A stretch of DNA of 64,000 bases, taken from contig NZ_CAJAXH010000141.1 of the NCBI RefSeq assembly GCF_903946935.1, positions 1-64,000 on the forward strand, read 5' to 3'. Made by a program: the position numbers and the translations under genes. Shown here one piece after another: positions 7,139-15,558 of the stretch. Under the pieces are notes generated by a model. It worked only from the letters and a program-made list of their open reading frames with translations. It did no database searches and was not told where the DNA came from. Numbering within the stretch: the first letter of the stretch is position 1; every line of letters starts with the position of its first letter. Origin of the DNA: an uncultured Thiodictyon sp. GTDB lineage: Bacteria; Pseudomonadota; Gammaproteobacteria; Chromatiales; Chromatiaceae.

Positions 7139-7807
7139 GTGATCCGCTTCGACCATGTCTGTAAGCGTTACCCCGAGCGGGGTGACGCACTGAGCGACCT
7201 GAGCTTCGAGATGGAGGCCGGGGAGATGGTCTTTCTCACCGGTCACTCGGGGGCCGGCAAGAGCACCCTGTTGCGCCTGATTGGACTCTTGGAACGGCCG
7301 AGCCGGGGGCAGGTCATCGTCAACGGGCGTAACCTCGCCACCTTGCCGCGCGGCAAGATCCCTTACCACCGCCGCCAGGTGGGCATGATCTTTCAGGACC
7401 ATCGGCTGCTGCCTGATCGCAGCGTGTTCGAGAATGTCGCCTTGCCCCTGGTGGTGGCCGGCCTGGGGCACAAGGAGATCGGCCGGCGGGTGCGGGCCGC
7501 CCTGGATCAGGTGGGGCTCTTAAAGCGCGAGCGCGCGCTGCCGGTGGCCCTCTCCGGGGGTGAGCAACAACGCGTCGGCATCGCGCGCGCGGTCGTCGCC
7601 CGCCCGCCCCTGGTGCTGGCGGACGAGCCGACCGGTAATCTGGATCCGGACCTGTCGCGCGAGATCTTCGCCCTGTTTGAACGGTTCCACGCGGTCGGGG
7701 TGACGCTGATGATCGCGACCCATGACCTGGCGCGGGTGGGTGATTTTCACCACCGCACCTTCGTCCTGAGCGAGGGGCGCCTGATCAAAGACACGGGGGT
7801 CTGCTAG
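7139..7807 (+). CDS. ftsE: cell division ATP-binding protein FtsE
   Basis: 222 aa from GTG 7139, chosen because FtsE proteins begin directly with a MIRFDHVxKRYP block; the open frame upstream is repeat sequence. ABC ATPase with Walker A GHSGAGKST (residues about 35-43), signature LSGGEQQR, Walker B VLADEPT and a switch His in IATHD. With FtsX it couples divisome assembly at the septum to activation of peptidoglycan hydrolases. Ends 5 bases before ftsX. Confidence 0.96.
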   Translation: MIRFDHVCKRYPERGDALSDLSFEMEAGEMVFLTGHSGAGKSTLLRLIGLLERPSRGQVIVNGRNLATLPRGKIPYHRRQVGMIFQDHRLLPDRSVFENVALPLVVAGLGHKEIGRRVRAALDQVGLLKRERALPVALSGGEQQRVGIARAVVARPPLVLADEPTGNLDPDLSREIFALFERFHAVGVTLMIATHDLARVGDFHHRTFVLSEGRLIKDTGVC

Positions 7808-7812
7808 TCGCC

Positions 7813-8778
7813 ATGGCCCGTCCCCAGTCCCGGCGGCGCAGCGGTCCCAGCCTACTGGAACTCCCCGGGGCCTGGCTCGGCCATCATCTGCAGAGCGCGG
7901 CCGCGACCCTCGGCCGGCTGCTGCACGCACCGCTCGCCACCGGTATGACGGTGGCGGTGATCGGGATTGCCCTGGCGCTGCCGGCGGCACTCTATGTGCT
8001 GACCGACAACCTGCGCCAACTGGTCGGCGGCTGGGACCAGGGCGCGGCCATCTCGCTCTTTCTCCATCAGGACCTCAGTGATGCGGACGCGCAGGGCGTC
8101 GCCGGGCGGCTGCGCGAGTGGCCGGAGTTCCGGCGCGTGCAGGTGATCGGTGCCGCGGCGGCGTTGGCCGAGTTCCGCGCGCAGCCCGGCTTTGCCGAGG
8201 CCCTGGACCAACTCAGCACCAACCCGCTGCCGGCCGTACTGGCGATCGCCCCCCAGCCGGTCTATGCGACGCCCGCGGAGATCGCGGGCCTTGAGGAGCG
8301 CCTGGGGCAGTTGCCGGAGGTGGATTTCGTGCGGGTGGACACCCAGTGGCTGATGCGCTTTCAGGCCATCCTGGACCTGGCCCAGACCCTGGTCTTGCTG
8401 CTCGCTGGCCTGCTGGGCTTAGGGGTGCTCCTGATCGTGGGCAACACCATCCGGCTGGAGATCCAAAACCGGCGCGGTGAGATCGAGATCATGGAACTGG
8501 TGGGTGCCACTGCCTCCTTTATCCGCCGGCCCTTCCTTTATGCCGGTGCCTGGTACGGCCTGCTCGGGGGTTTAAGCGCCTGGTTCCTGGTTACCCTGGC
8601 GGTGGTGGCGCTCCAGGGGCCGGTGTCGCGGCTGGCCAACCTCTATCGCAGCGAATTCCCCCTCGCCGGTCTCGGTGCCGTCGCGCTGCTGATCATCCTG
8701 GGCGGCAGCATGGCACTCGGTCTGATCGGTAGTTGGATCGCGGTCAATCGCCACCTGCGCGGGGTCGAGCCCGATTGA
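7813..8778 (+). CDS. ftsX: cell division permease-like protein FtsX
   Basis: 321 aa. Short cytoplasmic N-terminus, TM1 about residues 37-60, a large periplasmic domain, then three TM segments in the last 140 residues (starting about LAQTLVLLLAGLLGLGVLL). This is the usual FtsX layout. The conserved RLEIQNRRGEIEIMELVGAT region follows TM2. It forms the membrane part of the FtsEX complex, 5 bases downstream of ftsE. Confidence 0.95.
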   Translation: MARPQSRRRSGPSLLELPGAWLGHHLQSAAATLGRLLHAPLATGMTVAVIGIALALPAALYVLTDNLRQLVGGWDQGAAISLFLHQDLSDADAQGVAGRLREWPEFRRVQVIGAAAALAEFRAQPGFAEALDQLSTNPLPAVLAIAPQPVYATPAEIAGLEERLGQLPEVDFVRVDTQWLMRFQAILDLAQTLVLLLAGLLGLGVLLIVGNTIRLEIQNRRGEIEIMELVGATASFIRRPFLYAGAWYGLLGGLSAWFLVTLAVVALQGPVSRLANLYRSEFPLAGLGAVALLIILGGSMALGLIGSWIAVNRHLRGVEPD

Positions 8779-9113
8779 GGCTTTGGGGTGCCGACGAGCC
8801 GGCCCATCGGCTGATCGAGGGGAGCGGTCGACTGGATGAATAGACTGTAATTCACCCGTAATGTGCGGAAGGGGCGCTTATAACATCCAGAAAAAAAAGA
8901 AAAAGATTTGTTCATCGGTAGTGCGGATCGGAAAGATCGGAACATTCGATGCCCTGCAAGCCCTGTGGGCTCTTGTGCAAACCTGAAACCTTGCATAAAG
9001 TCGCCACAACAGTTCCAGCGGACGATCCCTGCAACCCGGGGGGAAACTGCTGGAAAATTCCAGAGCATCCTGCTAGGCTTTTGTTCCAGGCTTCCAACTC
9101 AGGTATTAAGCAC
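8779..9113. other. ftsX-rpoH spacer, no gene
   Basis: 335 bases without a supported gene. It presumably holds the rpoH promoter(s), since rpoH is usually transcribed separately from ftsX. A small palindrome CTGGAA-AA-TTCCAG lies at 9050-9063, about 50 bases before the rpoH start, and could be an operator or an mRNA structure. No sigma-70 or sigma-E promoter could be assigned with confidence. Confidence 0.5.
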
Positions 9114-9953
9114 ATGGCCAAAGATTTCGCTCTCATGCCCACCGGCAATATCGATGCGTACATCAGCGCCTCCTATCAGATTCCGGTGCTGACCCCAGAG
9201 GAGGAACGCAGCCTCGCCGAGAGTCTGCGCGATCATGGCGACATGGAGGCGGCGCGGCGGATGGTGATGTCCCATCTGCGGTTCGTCATTCGCATCGCCC
9301 GCGGCTATCTCGGCTACGGTCTGCCCCTGCCGGACCTGATCCAAGAGGGCACGGTCGGTCTGATGAAGGCGGTGCGGCGCTTCGAGCCCGATATGGGGGT
9401 GCGGCTGGTGTCCTTCGCGGTGCATTGGATCCGCGCCGAGATCCATGAGTACATCCTGCGTAACTGGCGCATCGTGAAGGTCGCGACCACCAAGGCCCAG
9501 CGCAAACTGTTTTTCAACCTGCGTAGCGCCAAGAAGCGGCTCGGCTGGTTCACCCACGCCGAAGTGCTCGCGGTGGCGGAGGACCTGGGGGTGAAGCCCG
9601 CGACCGTACTGGAGATGGAGTCGCGTCTGTCCAACCAGGACCTAGCCTTCGACGGCTACGAGGACGACGACGACGAGTCCCCGTCCGCCCCCTCCACCTA
9701 TCTGCCGGATATGCGCATGGAGCCCTTCCGGATGCTGGAGCGGGAGGACACCGAGCGTAACGACAAGGAGCGACTCTATGCCGCCATCCAGGGTCTGGAC
9801 GAGCGCAGCAAGGTGATTCTCACCGAGCGCTGGCTCACCGAGAAGAAACAGACCCTGCATGAGCTGGCGCAGCAATTCAACGTCTCGGCAGAGCGGATTC
9901 GCCAGATCGAAAAGAACGCCATGAAGAAGCTGCGTCTGCAACTGGCCATCTAA
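9114..9953 (+). CDS. rpoH: heat-shock sigma factor RpoH (sigma-32)
   Basis: 279 aa from ATG 9114; the open frame extends to 8949 but the RpoH family starts near this Met. Sigma-70 family group 3: region 2 with [13 protein letters not shown] and [21 protein letters not shown], the RpoH-specific QRKLFFNLR box, and a region 4 helix-turn-helix [19 protein letters not shown]. It directs RNA polymerase to heat-shock promoters. Position after ftsEX is conserved in gammaproteobacteria, and a good intrinsic terminator follows. Confidence 0.97.
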   Translation: MAKDFALMPTGNIDAYISASYQIPVLTPEEERSLAESLRDHGDMEAARRMVMSHLRFVIRIARGYLGYGLPLPDLIQEGTVGLMKAVRRFEPDMGVRLVSFAVHWIRAEIHEYILRNWRIVKVATTKAQRKLFFNLRSAKKRLGWFTHAEVLAVAEDLGVKPATVLEMESRLSNQDLAFDGYEDDDDESPSAPSTYLPDMRMEPFRMLEREDTERNDKERLYAAIQGLDERSKVILTERWLTEKKQTLHELAQQFNVSAERIRQIEKNAMKKLRLQLAI

Positions 9954-9997
9954 GCCACTCCCCAAGCGGCGCCAGACCGTCGTGTCCGCACCCAGTC

Positions 9998-10026
9998 AAG
10001 GCCCGCCCTGTGCGGGCCTTTTGTTT
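9998..10026 (+). terminator. intrinsic terminator after rpoH
   Basis: Perfect 9-bp stem AAGGCCCGC / GCGGGCCTT with a 5-base loop, followed by TTGTTTTG, 45 bases after the rpoH stop. The terminal T-rich tract makes this a convincing rho-independent terminator. Confidence 0.85.
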
Positions 10027-10070
10027 TGCCCTTGCGCCCAGCGGGTCGTTCAGCCTAACACCAAGAATTG

Positions 10071-10217
10071 TTCACGCCAAGGCGCCAAGATCGCCAAGAA
10101 AACAGTCCATTGGTCGAGAAGGGACACCCGCATTGAGGCGCTGACGAAATTGCCGCCAATATTGCTGATACTGCGTTGACACTCAAAACCTTGGCCTGCT
10201 TGGCGCCTTGGCGTGAG
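10071..10217. repeat. dispersed element with iterated CGCCAAG termini, copy 1
   Basis: The left end TTCACGCCAAGGCGCCAAG (10071-10089, continuing with a third GCCAAG) and right end (10191-10217) are inverted copies. The roughly 90-base interior is unrelated to the second copy at 48256-48387. Only the termini, built from repeated CGCCAAG units, are shared. It sits between the rpoH terminator and a convergent gene. Confidence 0.65.
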
Positions 10218-10226
10218 ATATTCGGG

Positions 10227-11489
10227 CTATGCCCGCAGGACGCACAGCGGCACCAGCAGTTCCGTCCGACTCAGACCGCCGTGCTGGCCGATCAGTATCT
10301 TGGGCTGCTCGAATGGGAGTAACTGGCGCAGGATGCGCCGCCCCCGGGGCAGCAGGCAGTAGTCGCCGATCCGCTCATTGAAGCGTGGGTGAGGTGCTCC
10401 CAGGCCGAAATAACCGCCGTCCACCAGGTCCCGGCTCGAATACAGGTTGACCAGTCCGCCCAGGGGGCCGCGGCAATAGTCGAGGAAGGCGGCCTCGCGC
10501 CCTGCTCGCAGATAGCAGAACGCGGCCCGCGGTTCGCCGCACAGGGGTAGGGACAGGCAGTCGGCCAGGCCCGGATGGTCCGCCAGGTCGATCAGGTCGT
10601 CTGGGCCAGTGTCGACCTGGCCGTGATCCGCCGTGACCAGCACCAGGGTATCGGTCCCAGCGGCGGTGACCAGGAAATCGGTGAGGGCCTGCTCGATCCG
10701 CTGCAAATGGGCGGTTGCCGCCGCGCTGCCCATCCCCTGGTGGTGCCCGATCGAGTCCAGGTCCGGCCAATAGCAATAGACATATTTTGGCACCCGGTCC
10801 CGCCGCAGCGCCCGGGCGCTCTGGCGGAACAGGTCGGCCAGGTCGGCGTAGGGCAGCACCTGCGCTTGGCCGGTGTGGGCCAGGTTGAAATCCGAACGGG
10901 CGATCCGATTGGGGCTGACCACGAGGCTGCGGGTGCGGATGCGCTCAAACACGCAGCGGTGTCCGAAGAGTCGCCGCGCGTCGATCCCGGCCTTACGGTA
11001 GGGTACGCCGCCGTAGCGCGGGACGCCCGGCAAGACCGTCATCACGCAAGCCAGTTCCGCAAACCAGGTATACCAACCGGTAAGCCCGTGCTGGAGCGGA
11101 CCATCGCCGGTCAGAAAGCTCGTGATGGCCGTGGCCGTGGTGGAGGGGAAGACCGTGGTCATGGTCCCCACCTGGTGACGGCGCAAAATCCCTTGTGGGG
11201 AGTGCTCGGCCAGCCAGTCTGCCCCCAATCCGTCAATGACCAGGAGCAGGATATTGGTGGCCCGCGCCAGTTCCCCCGCGGGCATCAGGGACAGTTGCGA
11301 GTAGTCGCTGCGCCCGCCGCGCGCCTGGATGATCGATGCCATCAGGTTGACGATGCCGCCGCCCGCGTAGTCGGGCTTGAGACCGTCGAGGGGGGTGGGC
11401 GTTGTCGGGGTGTCTAGGGTCATCCGGAGATTCTGTCGGTCGGGGACGCGACCGCCGCGCCCGTGGGTGTAGCCTATCACTTCGCTCAT
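10227..11489 (-). CDS. type I phosphodiesterase / nucleotide pyrophosphatase family protein
   Basis: Up to 420 aa (from the ATG at 11489; ATG at 11423 gives 398 aa). Alkaline-phosphatase superfamily: metal and nucleophile positions are readable as LLVIDGLGADW (first Asp), FPSTTATAI (Thr nucleophile), DLDSIGHHQG (Asp/His), TADHGQVD and a C-terminal GQHGG. No clear signal peptide, so probably cytoplasmic. Members hydrolyse phosphodiester or phosphonate substrates; the substrate here is unknown. It is transcribed alone, divergent from the Pil-Chp array. Confidence 0.8.
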   Translation of the reverse strand: MSEVIGYTHGRGGRVPDRQNLRMTLDTPTTPTPLDGLKPDYAGGGIVNLMASIIQARGGRSDYSQLSLMPAGELARATNILLLVIDGLGADWLAEHSPQGILRRHQVGTMTTVFPSTTATAITSFLTGDGPLQHGLTGWYTWFAELACVMTVLPGVPRYGGVPYRKAGIDARRLFGHRCVFERIRTRSLVVSPNRIARSDFNLAHTGQAQVLPYADLADLFRQSARALRRDRVPKYVYCYWPDLDSIGHHQGMGSAAATAHLQRIEQALTDFLVTAAGTDTLVLVTADHGQVDTGPDDLIDLADHPGLADCLSLPLCGEPRAAFCYLRAGREAAFLDYCRGPLGGLVNLYSSRDLVDGGYFGLGAPHPRFNERIGDYCLLPRGRRILRQLLPFEQPKILIGQHGGLSRTELLVPLCVLRA

Positions 11490-11810
11490 CTATTCCCAGG
11501 TTTTCTGCGTCCAGGTGCGGGCGCCATGGCCGTTACAACAATCGCACGAAAGTTATTTTTCTCTTTTTAATCCGTCGTTTTTGTGATTTTTTGCCGGGAT
11601 TCAGGGCGGCCGTGACACTGGCCTAGGCGACAAAGTTCCGCAGCTATGGTATAAAATCCGGCAGTATCCCAGGTACCCTATCGGGTATCGGGTCGATCGA
11701 CTTTTCCTCCTGAGGTAGGATGCAGATGTGGCAACTTTGGGGTTCGACCACCGCGGCACCGATCCAATGATCCGGCGTCTAGCGATACGGTGTAGTGGGG
11801 ATTGCCGACG
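11490..11810. other. divergent promoter region upstream of pilG
   Basis: About 320 bases between the phosphodiesterase gene and pilG. It contains an AT-rich, T-tract-bearing stretch (about 11540-11600) that contrasts with the GC-rich surroundings and a candidate sigma-70 site. No gene is supported. Confidence 0.5.
11627..11655 (+). promoter_or_regulatory. candidate sigma-70 promoter for pilG
   Basis: GCGACA (4 of 6 matches to the -35 consensus) is followed after 17 bases by TATAAA (5 of 6 to the -10), in the AT-rich spacer about 155 bases upstream of the pilG start. Assigned by eye only. Confidence 0.3.
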
Positions 11811-12224
11811 GTGAGCGCTGACGATAGCATTGACGTTCGCGGTGCGCGCGTGCTGGTCATCGATGACAGTAAGACGATCCGCCGTACCACCGAGGGCCTG
11901 CTGACCAAGGCGGGGTGCGAGGTGCGTACCGCACAGGACGGTTTCGAGGCGTTGGGTAAGATTGTGGAGTTTCAGCCGGACTTGGTCTTTGTCGATATCA
12001 TGATGCCGCGCTTGGATGGCTACCATACCTGCGCCCTGATCAAGGCCAACGCGGCCTTGCGGCACACGCCGGTGGTGATGCTGTCGAGCAAGGATGGGCT
12101 CTTCGATCGTGCCAAGGGGCGTTTGGTCGGGGCCGAACTCTATCTCTCAAAGCCCTTTACCGGTGACGAGTTGCTCGACGCCGTACGGCGCTATCTGCGG
12201 CGGGATGTGCGTCGTGCCGATTAG
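11811..12224 (+). CDS. pilG: PilG-like single-domain response regulator
   Basis: 137 aa from GTG 11811 (TTG 11802 is the longer option). A CheY-like receiver: acidic pair and start VLVIDDSKTIRRT, phospho-Asp in VFVDIMMP, Thr/Ser switch VVMLSSKD and KPF lysine. First gene of a Pil-Chp chemosensory array. In Pseudomonas PilG is phosphorylated by ChpA and promotes pilus extension and cAMP signalling; the assignment follows gene order and sequence type. Confidence 0.85.
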   Translation: MSADDSIDVRGARVLVIDDSKTIRRTTEGLLTKAGCEVRTAQDGFEALGKIVEFQPDLVFVDIMMPRLDGYHTCALIKANAALRHTPVVMLSSKDGLFDRAKGRLVGAELYLSKPFTGDELLDAVRRYLRRDVRRAD

Positions 12225-12379
12225 GGTTTGCAGTGCCACCGTAGCCGGTTCCCCCGGTCAAATTTCAATCGACTGGCACGGTCTGCGATGCTCGGTTGCG
12301 TCGCCGTTAGGGTGGCGCGAGAGGCCCCGTCGCTAAGTTGACGCTTTCACGATAAGAATGTATTCATAAGAGCCCAGCT

Positions 12380-12853
12380 ATGAACCCCTTTTCTCGCAAG
12401 TCCGACCCCGCGGCGGCGGCCGACTCTACGGATGGCATGAACGGCGCCGCGTCCAATGGTGCTATGGACGGTGTCCCGGAAGGGCTGGGGGCCACCGTCT
12501 TGATCGTCGACGACTCACCGACCGAGACGCGAATCTTCATCAACACCCTGTCTCAGGCTGGATATCGGGTCGAGACGGCCACCGATGGCGAGCAGGGCGT
12601 TGAAATGGCGCGCCGGATCCAGCCCGATGCCATTCTCATGGACGTGATCATGCCCACCCTCAACGGCTTTCAGGCCACCCGCATGCTGCATCGGGACGCC
12701 GCGACGGCGAACATTCCGATCATCATGGTGACGACGAAGGACCAGCCCACCGACCGCACCTGGGGCCTGCGCCAGGGTGCCGTCGACTATCTGGTCAAGC
12801 CGGTCAGCCCCGCGGCTTTGCTCGAGTGCCTGCGCGCGGCGCTCCAACGCTAA
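12380..12853 (+). CDS. pilH: PilH-like response regulator
   Basis: 157 aa. About 35 residues of Ser/Ala/Gly-rich leader precede a CheY-like receiver with VLIVDDSPTETRI, ILMDVIMPTLNG, MVTTKDQ and KPV. Second regulator of the array, 155 bases after pilG and 8 bases before pilI. In the Pseudomonas model PilH acts with PilG to set the balance of extension and retraction. The leader is longer than in Pseudomonas PilH. Confidence 0.85.
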   Translation: MNPFSRKSDPAAAADSTDGMNGAASNGAMDGVPEGLGATVLIVDDSPTETRIFINTLSQAGYRVETATDGEQGVEMARRIQPDAILMDVIMPTLNGFQATRMLHRDAATANIPIIMVTTKDQPTDRTWGLRQGAVDYLVKPVSPAALLECLRAALQR

Positions 12854-12861
12854 CCCAGACG

Positions 12862-13416
12862 ATGGAACCGCAGGCCGCCGCGGGCGTTGTGCTGTTCGAC
12901 CTGATTGCCGGGGTCGACGCGCGTTTGCGTGCGCTCCCAACCCGCCTGCCGCGGCAGGCGCCCCCGGTAGAACGCTGGGTAGGAATATTGTTTCGGGTCG
13001 GAGCGCGTCGCTTGCTTGCATCCTTGGAACAGATCACCGAGGTCTTGACGGTGCCGGACGAGCTGACGCCGCTACCGGGTACGGCGAGTTGGGTGCTTGG
13101 TGTTGCCAACAACCGCGGCACCCTGTTACCGATCTTCGATCTGGCCGCCCTGACCGCGGGCGGTGCGCCGACCCGGCGCGATGCCGATCGTGTGCTGGTG
13201 GTGCGGCAGGAGGGCTTGCCGTGCGGCTTGGTGGCGAGCGAGGTGATCGGCATCCGGCGCTTCGCAGTGACGGAGCGTGTGGCCGAATCGCCGGCCGAAC
13301 TCGGGGTGCTGTGGCCCTTTGCCGAAGCGGCCTTTCCGCTCGCCGACACGCTGGTGCCGGTGATTGCGCTCGAGCGTTTACTTGGTGCTCCGCTGATGAG
13401 CCTGGGGTCGGCCTGA
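12862..13416 (+). CDS. pilI: CheW-like adaptor PilI
   Basis: 184 aa from ATG 12862, 8 bases after the pilH stop. A single CheW domain (about residues 40-180): VGARRLLASLEQITEVL, LPGTASWVLGVANNRGTLLPIFDLAAL and LVPVIALERLL. It couples the PilJ receptor to the ChpA kinase in the chemosensory array. Confidence 0.87.
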   Translation: MEPQAAAGVVLFDLIAGVDARLRALPTRLPRQAPPVERWVGILFRVGARRLLASLEQITEVLTVPDELTPLPGTASWVLGVANNRGTLLPIFDLAALTAGGAPTRRDADRVLVVRQEGLPCGLVASEVIGIRRFAVTERVAESPAELGVLWPFAEAAFPLADTLVPVIALERLLGAPLMSLGSA

Positions 13417-13513
13417 GGTCGGCGCGGCGCTCGATGGCTGCCGTATCGACCGTGCTGCAAGCACTCAACGCCTTAATTAATCTATTTTAATCAATCAAGT
13501 TGTACCAAATCAA

Positions 13514-15535
13514 ATGGCGATGCGAAGCAAGAGTCGGGTGGGCAAGTCCGTGGGGGGTGTTCGGGGGGCGACGATCGGCTGGTTGCTGTTCGCCGTGGTC
13601 TGCGCCGCCCTGGCCTTGGGAAGTTATATCCTATTGGAGAAGGCCGACAGAGAGAAAGTGCGCCTCCTGTCCGTCGTCGCCGTGGCGCAACAGCAAAAGG
13701 CGCTGGGCCAACAGTTGGTCCAGTCGGCCGGCGAGGCGGTCGTGGGCGAGCCGGCGGCCTTTGCCCGGTTGCGCGATGAGCGGAATCGCTTGCAGCAGGG
13801 CTTGGATGCCTTGGGTGTGCGCTCGCCCCAAGCGCTGAAGCCACAGATGGAGGCCGCAGAGACGGCCTGGCGGACCGTTCGCGACAATGCGGACACGATC
13901 CTCAACGCACAGTCGGATATCCTGGCTGGACGTACACAGTACAAGGCCGCCGACGCCCGACTGTCCGAGCTGCGCACCTCAATGACCCGCGCCGCCGAGC
14001 GGATCGCCGCGGATGGTGCGCCGGCGGATCAGGCCTTAGAGGCGGGTCGCCAATTGGCCCGCATTGAACAGTTGAAATTTATCCTGGGGCAGCTCACTGA
14101 CGGTGGGGCCTCCGAGATCGCGGCCAGCGAGTCTGCCAATGCCCTGGCCGTGGAGTTTGCCTCGCACCTGCAGACGCTGATCGAGCAGGCCGGAGCCCGC
14201 CCCAAGTTGCCGGGGCGGGCGGCCTTGGAGGAGACGGCGCAGCTCTTTTCGGCCCTGCGTTCGAGCAACGGCGAACTGCTGAATCTGGCGCCTGGGGTGA
14301 TCGCCGCAAACGATGCTGCGACACCGCTCCAGGCGGCTGGAAAGCGACTGGATGCCGCCTTCGATACCCTGGTGATTGGCCTTGGCCAGACGGCGTCGCC
14401 GGCCACTCACTTCGGCCCGCTGACGCTCGACCGCTGGGCTGTTCCGGTCTTCAGCGTCCTGGCCCTACTCGGGCTGATGGGCTTGGGTACACGTGCAGTA
14501 CGAGCCGCGGAGCGACGTGAGGCGGACTCCCGGGCGCAGACCCAGCGCGATGAGCAGGCCATCCTGCGCCTGCTCGACGAGATGGGTAATCTGGCCGACG
14601 GCGACTTGACCGTCGAGGCCACGGTGACTGAGGACAAGACCGGCGCCATCGCCGACTCGATCAATTATGCGGTGGATGCCTTGCGGGTCTTGGTGACCAC
14701 CATCAACACGACCGCCGAGCAGGTAGCACAGTCCTCTCAGGAGAGCAGCTCGATCGCCATGCGCTTGACCGAGGCGGCCGCCGCGCAGGCCGAGCAGGTC
14801 GTGCTCGCCTCCGGTGCCATCCAGTCGCTGACGGAGCAGATCGACGAGGTGGCCAGCAATGCCGGCGAGTCGGCCGAGGTCGCCTCGCGCTCGGTGGAGG
14901 TCGCGGGTCGTGGCGGTCAGACGGTGCGCGCCACGATCAAGGGGATGGATGCCATCCGCGAACAGATCCAGGAGACCGCTAAGCGTATCAAGCGACTGGG
15001 TGAGAGCTCGCAGGAGATCGGTGAGATCGTCGAGTTGATCGACGACATCGCCAACCAGACCAACATCCTGGCCCTGAACGCGGCCATGCAGGCGGCCATG
15101 GCCGGCGACGCGGGACGGGGTTTCGCGGTGGTCGCCGATGAGGTGCAGCGCCTGGCGGAGCGGTCCCGTAACGCCACCAAGCAGATCGAGGTCCTGGTGC
15201 GGACCATTCAGACTGACACCAATGAGGCGGTGAGTTCCATGGAGGCGAGCACCGCGGGCGTGGTGTCGGGCGCCAACCTGGCCGAGAATGCAGGTGAGGC
15301 CTTGCGGGAGATTGAGCAAGTCTCGACCTACATTGCCGACCTCACCAAACGCATCGCGGACTCGGCCCAACGTCAATCGCGCCAATCGGCTGAGATCAAC
15401 TCGACGGTGCAGGGCATCCGCGGTATCACCGAGGCGAATGCGGACGATACCCGGCGGGCCGCGCAGGCGGTGGAGGCGCTGGTCAGCCTGGCGACCGAAC
15501 TGCAACTCTCGGTTGCGGGTTTCCGGTTGCCCTGA
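13514..15535 (+). CDS. pilJ: methyl-accepting chemotaxis protein PilJ
   Basis: 673 aa. TM1 about residues 17-37, a large periplasmic PilJ-type helical region (about 40-300), TM2 about 307-327, HAMP about 330-395, then the coiled signalling domain with hairpin tip [18 protein letters not shown] near residue 534. It senses an unknown periplasmic or pilus-derived signal and controls ChpA. No C-terminal CheR-tethering pentapeptide is visible and the window has no CheR or CheB gene. Upstream is a short AT-rich spacer. Confidence 0.92.
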   Translation: MAMRSKSRVGKSVGGVRGATIGWLLFAVVCAALALGSYILLEKADREKVRLLSVVAVAQQQKALGQQLVQSAGEAVVGEPAAFARLRDERNRLQQGLDALGVRSPQALKPQMEAAETAWRTVRDNADTILNAQSDILAGRTQYKAADARLSELRTSMTRAAERIAADGAPADQALEAGRQLARIEQLKFILGQLTDGGASEIAASESANALAVEFASHLQTLIEQAGARPKLPGRAALEETAQLFSALRSSNGELLNLAPGVIAANDAATPLQAAGKRLDAAFDTLVIGLGQTASPATHFGPLTLDRWAVPVFSVLALLGLMGLGTRAVRAAERREADSRAQTQRDEQAILRLLDEMGNLADGDLTVEATVTEDKTGAIADSINYAVDALRVLVTTINTTAEQVAQSSQESSSIAMRLTEAAAAQAEQVVLASGAIQSLTEQIDEVASNAGESAEVASRSVEVAGRGGQTVRATIKGMDAIREQIQETAKRIKRLGESSQEIGEIVELIDDIANQTNILALNAAMQAAMAGDAGRGFAVVADEVQRLAERSRNATKQIEVLVRTIQTDTNEAVSSMEASTAGVVSGANLAENAGEALREIEQVSTYIADLTKRIADSAQRQSRQSAEINSTVQGIRGITEANADDTRRAAQAVEALVSLATELQLSVAGFRLP

Positions 15536-15558
15536 CGGCAAGTCAAAGGCCTTATCCC

